DNA of 64,000 nt from Prochilodus magdalenae (Eukaryota > Chordata > Actinopteri > Characiformes > Prochilodontidae): NCBI GenBank assembly GCA_024036415.1, contig JAMWET010000821.1:404806-468805 (forward strand), read 5' to 3'. The notes below the pieces were generated by a model, which searched no databases, had not been told where the DNA came from, and saw only the letters and a list, made by a program, of their open reading frames with translations. The first letter of the stretch is position 1. Each line of letters begins with the position of its first letter. A program made the position numbers and the translations under genes. Below, one piece after another: positions 62,856 through 64,000 of this stretch.

Positions 62856-64000
62856 TAAAAACAGCAAGCAGGTTTAAATAAGATAAACTCCAAGACACAT
62901 ACTTATGGCCTAAAGTTATTTCAGTTCTATCTGGGATTGCTTTCAGACAAATTTTACAGGGCAGGCATTTAATAAATGTTATAACCAGCTCTAGTCACGA
63001 GATTAAATAATGGAAGTCTCCCTTTTGGGTTTTAATTTAGCCCAGCCAGATAATGATGACCTTTATGTAAAGCACATCTAATCAGTGTAGTCTTATTTTA
63101 CAAGGGTTGGGTAGAATTAGACCAGGAGTCCATCAGAGAGGTGTGGAGAGTTTGGCCCAGGAGAGTAATTGTCCTGTAGGTAGCAGAGGTCTCTGCCACT
63201 TTCGCCTAGTCTTCAGCATCTATTACCGTCACAGTCAAACCAGAGGTCTGCAGCTTGCCAAACAGTGGGGCAGGGATGCAACCTCTCCCACTCACATCAG
63301 ATTTATTGATTGGGTAATTTGATTAGAATATATAATTAAATCCCCCAAGGTTAACTCCTCTGTGTGGCTTGTTTATCTCCTCTATCACTCTGTGGCATTT
63401 GCTAATCACTGGCGCTGTCTCTCTGCTCTCTATCCATTGCCGTATAAAGCTGCACGCTGGATCTATTTGTCTGAATTAAAAGCTGTTAGAATACACAGAC
63501 TTTACATCATGTGTAGCTGTTTGGGCTTTAAACTGCCAGTCAGTTGAATTCAGTATTGTGATAGAGGTCACCCTTGGTTTATTTATTTTCCAGTCAAAAC
63601 TTCTATTTCCTTCTGTAAACTTAATTTTCATGTTGGACTGATGGCAGAGTCAACTCTACAGTGACTCACTATGGCCTCTTGAGGTACAAAGTGATATTAT
63701 GGTACAGGATGGATCGGGGCTATCTGGTTAGCATGCTAACTTTATTACACATCATACATAGATGTTTTTGACATCTTATCCTTATCCTTAAGTTTTTCAC
63801 TTATTTCTTCATGTTCTGCTGTTAATCTTAGTTACTTTTTGAGGTTTTTAAAGTATATTTTTTAGAATGTGCACCTTTAAAGATTTCATCTTTGAGAGAA
63901 ATGAGAAACTCAAACTACACAAGTGTTTCTGTCCATACTTCCACTATGAAAAGAACACTGTGGGTCTGAAAGAATGTGCAACTGTTAAGAGGCCTTTGAT
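62856..64000. other. Non-coding stretch to window end
   Basis: Nothing recognised; no exon with convincing splice sites on either strand. Confidence 0.5.

Overview
This window is nuclear DNA from a vertebrate, almost certainly a teleost fish. The coding sequence is split by GT-AG introns, most of the window is AT-rich and non-coding, and it is full of Tc1/mariner elements with TA target sites, hAT-like and foldback MITEs, tRNA-derived SINEs and simple repeats, as in teleost genomes. I saw no bacterial, plasmid or CRISPR features. All exon models below come from reading splice sites by eye and have no transcript support.

Layout. (1) At 2.6-9.2 kb on the + strand are the last four coding exons of a Doc2-family gene. 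They encode a complete C2B calcium/phospholipid-binding domain of a synaptotagmin-like exocytosis regulator; the C2A half must lie upstream of the window. (2) From 9.2 to 23 kb I recognise no gene, only repeats. (3) At 23.1-29.1 kb on the - strand lies a tandem pair of paralogous two-exon genes. Each joins a coiled-coil leader to an acidic linker and one C-terminal BED-type zinc finger. (4) At 32-33.5 kb is a decayed Tc1 transposon. (5) At 35.0-35.3 kb on the - strand are two small C2H2 zinc-finger exons whose parent gene I could not complete. (6) At 37.9-52.2 kb on the - strand is a large ten-exon C2H2 gene predicted to encode about 1487 residues. The leader exon is followed by nine exons, almost all phase 0, and nearly every one carries a single zinc finger. 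(7) At 53.6-55.2 kb is another decayed Tc1 element. (8) At 56.5-60.0 kb on the - strand is a two-exon gene with a leader and five C-terminal C2H2 fingers. (9) From 60 to 64 kb there are repeats only.

How the genes relate. The four minus-strand genes with complete models form one zinc-finger cluster. Each starts with a homologous leader exon (184 or 190 coding bases, always ending in phase 1) that encodes a coiled coil, and this leader is fused to different DNA-binding modules: one BED finger, nine exons of single fingers, or a five-finger array. The linkers carry SUMO-type psi-K-x-E motifs. Each leader also has a CTCF-like motif in the same orientation within about 90-300 bases upstream of its ATG. 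The most unusual item is the 1487-residue gene, which seems to have grown by duplication of phase-symmetric single-finger exons and has a possible relic or unrecognised 57-base finger half-exon in one intron.
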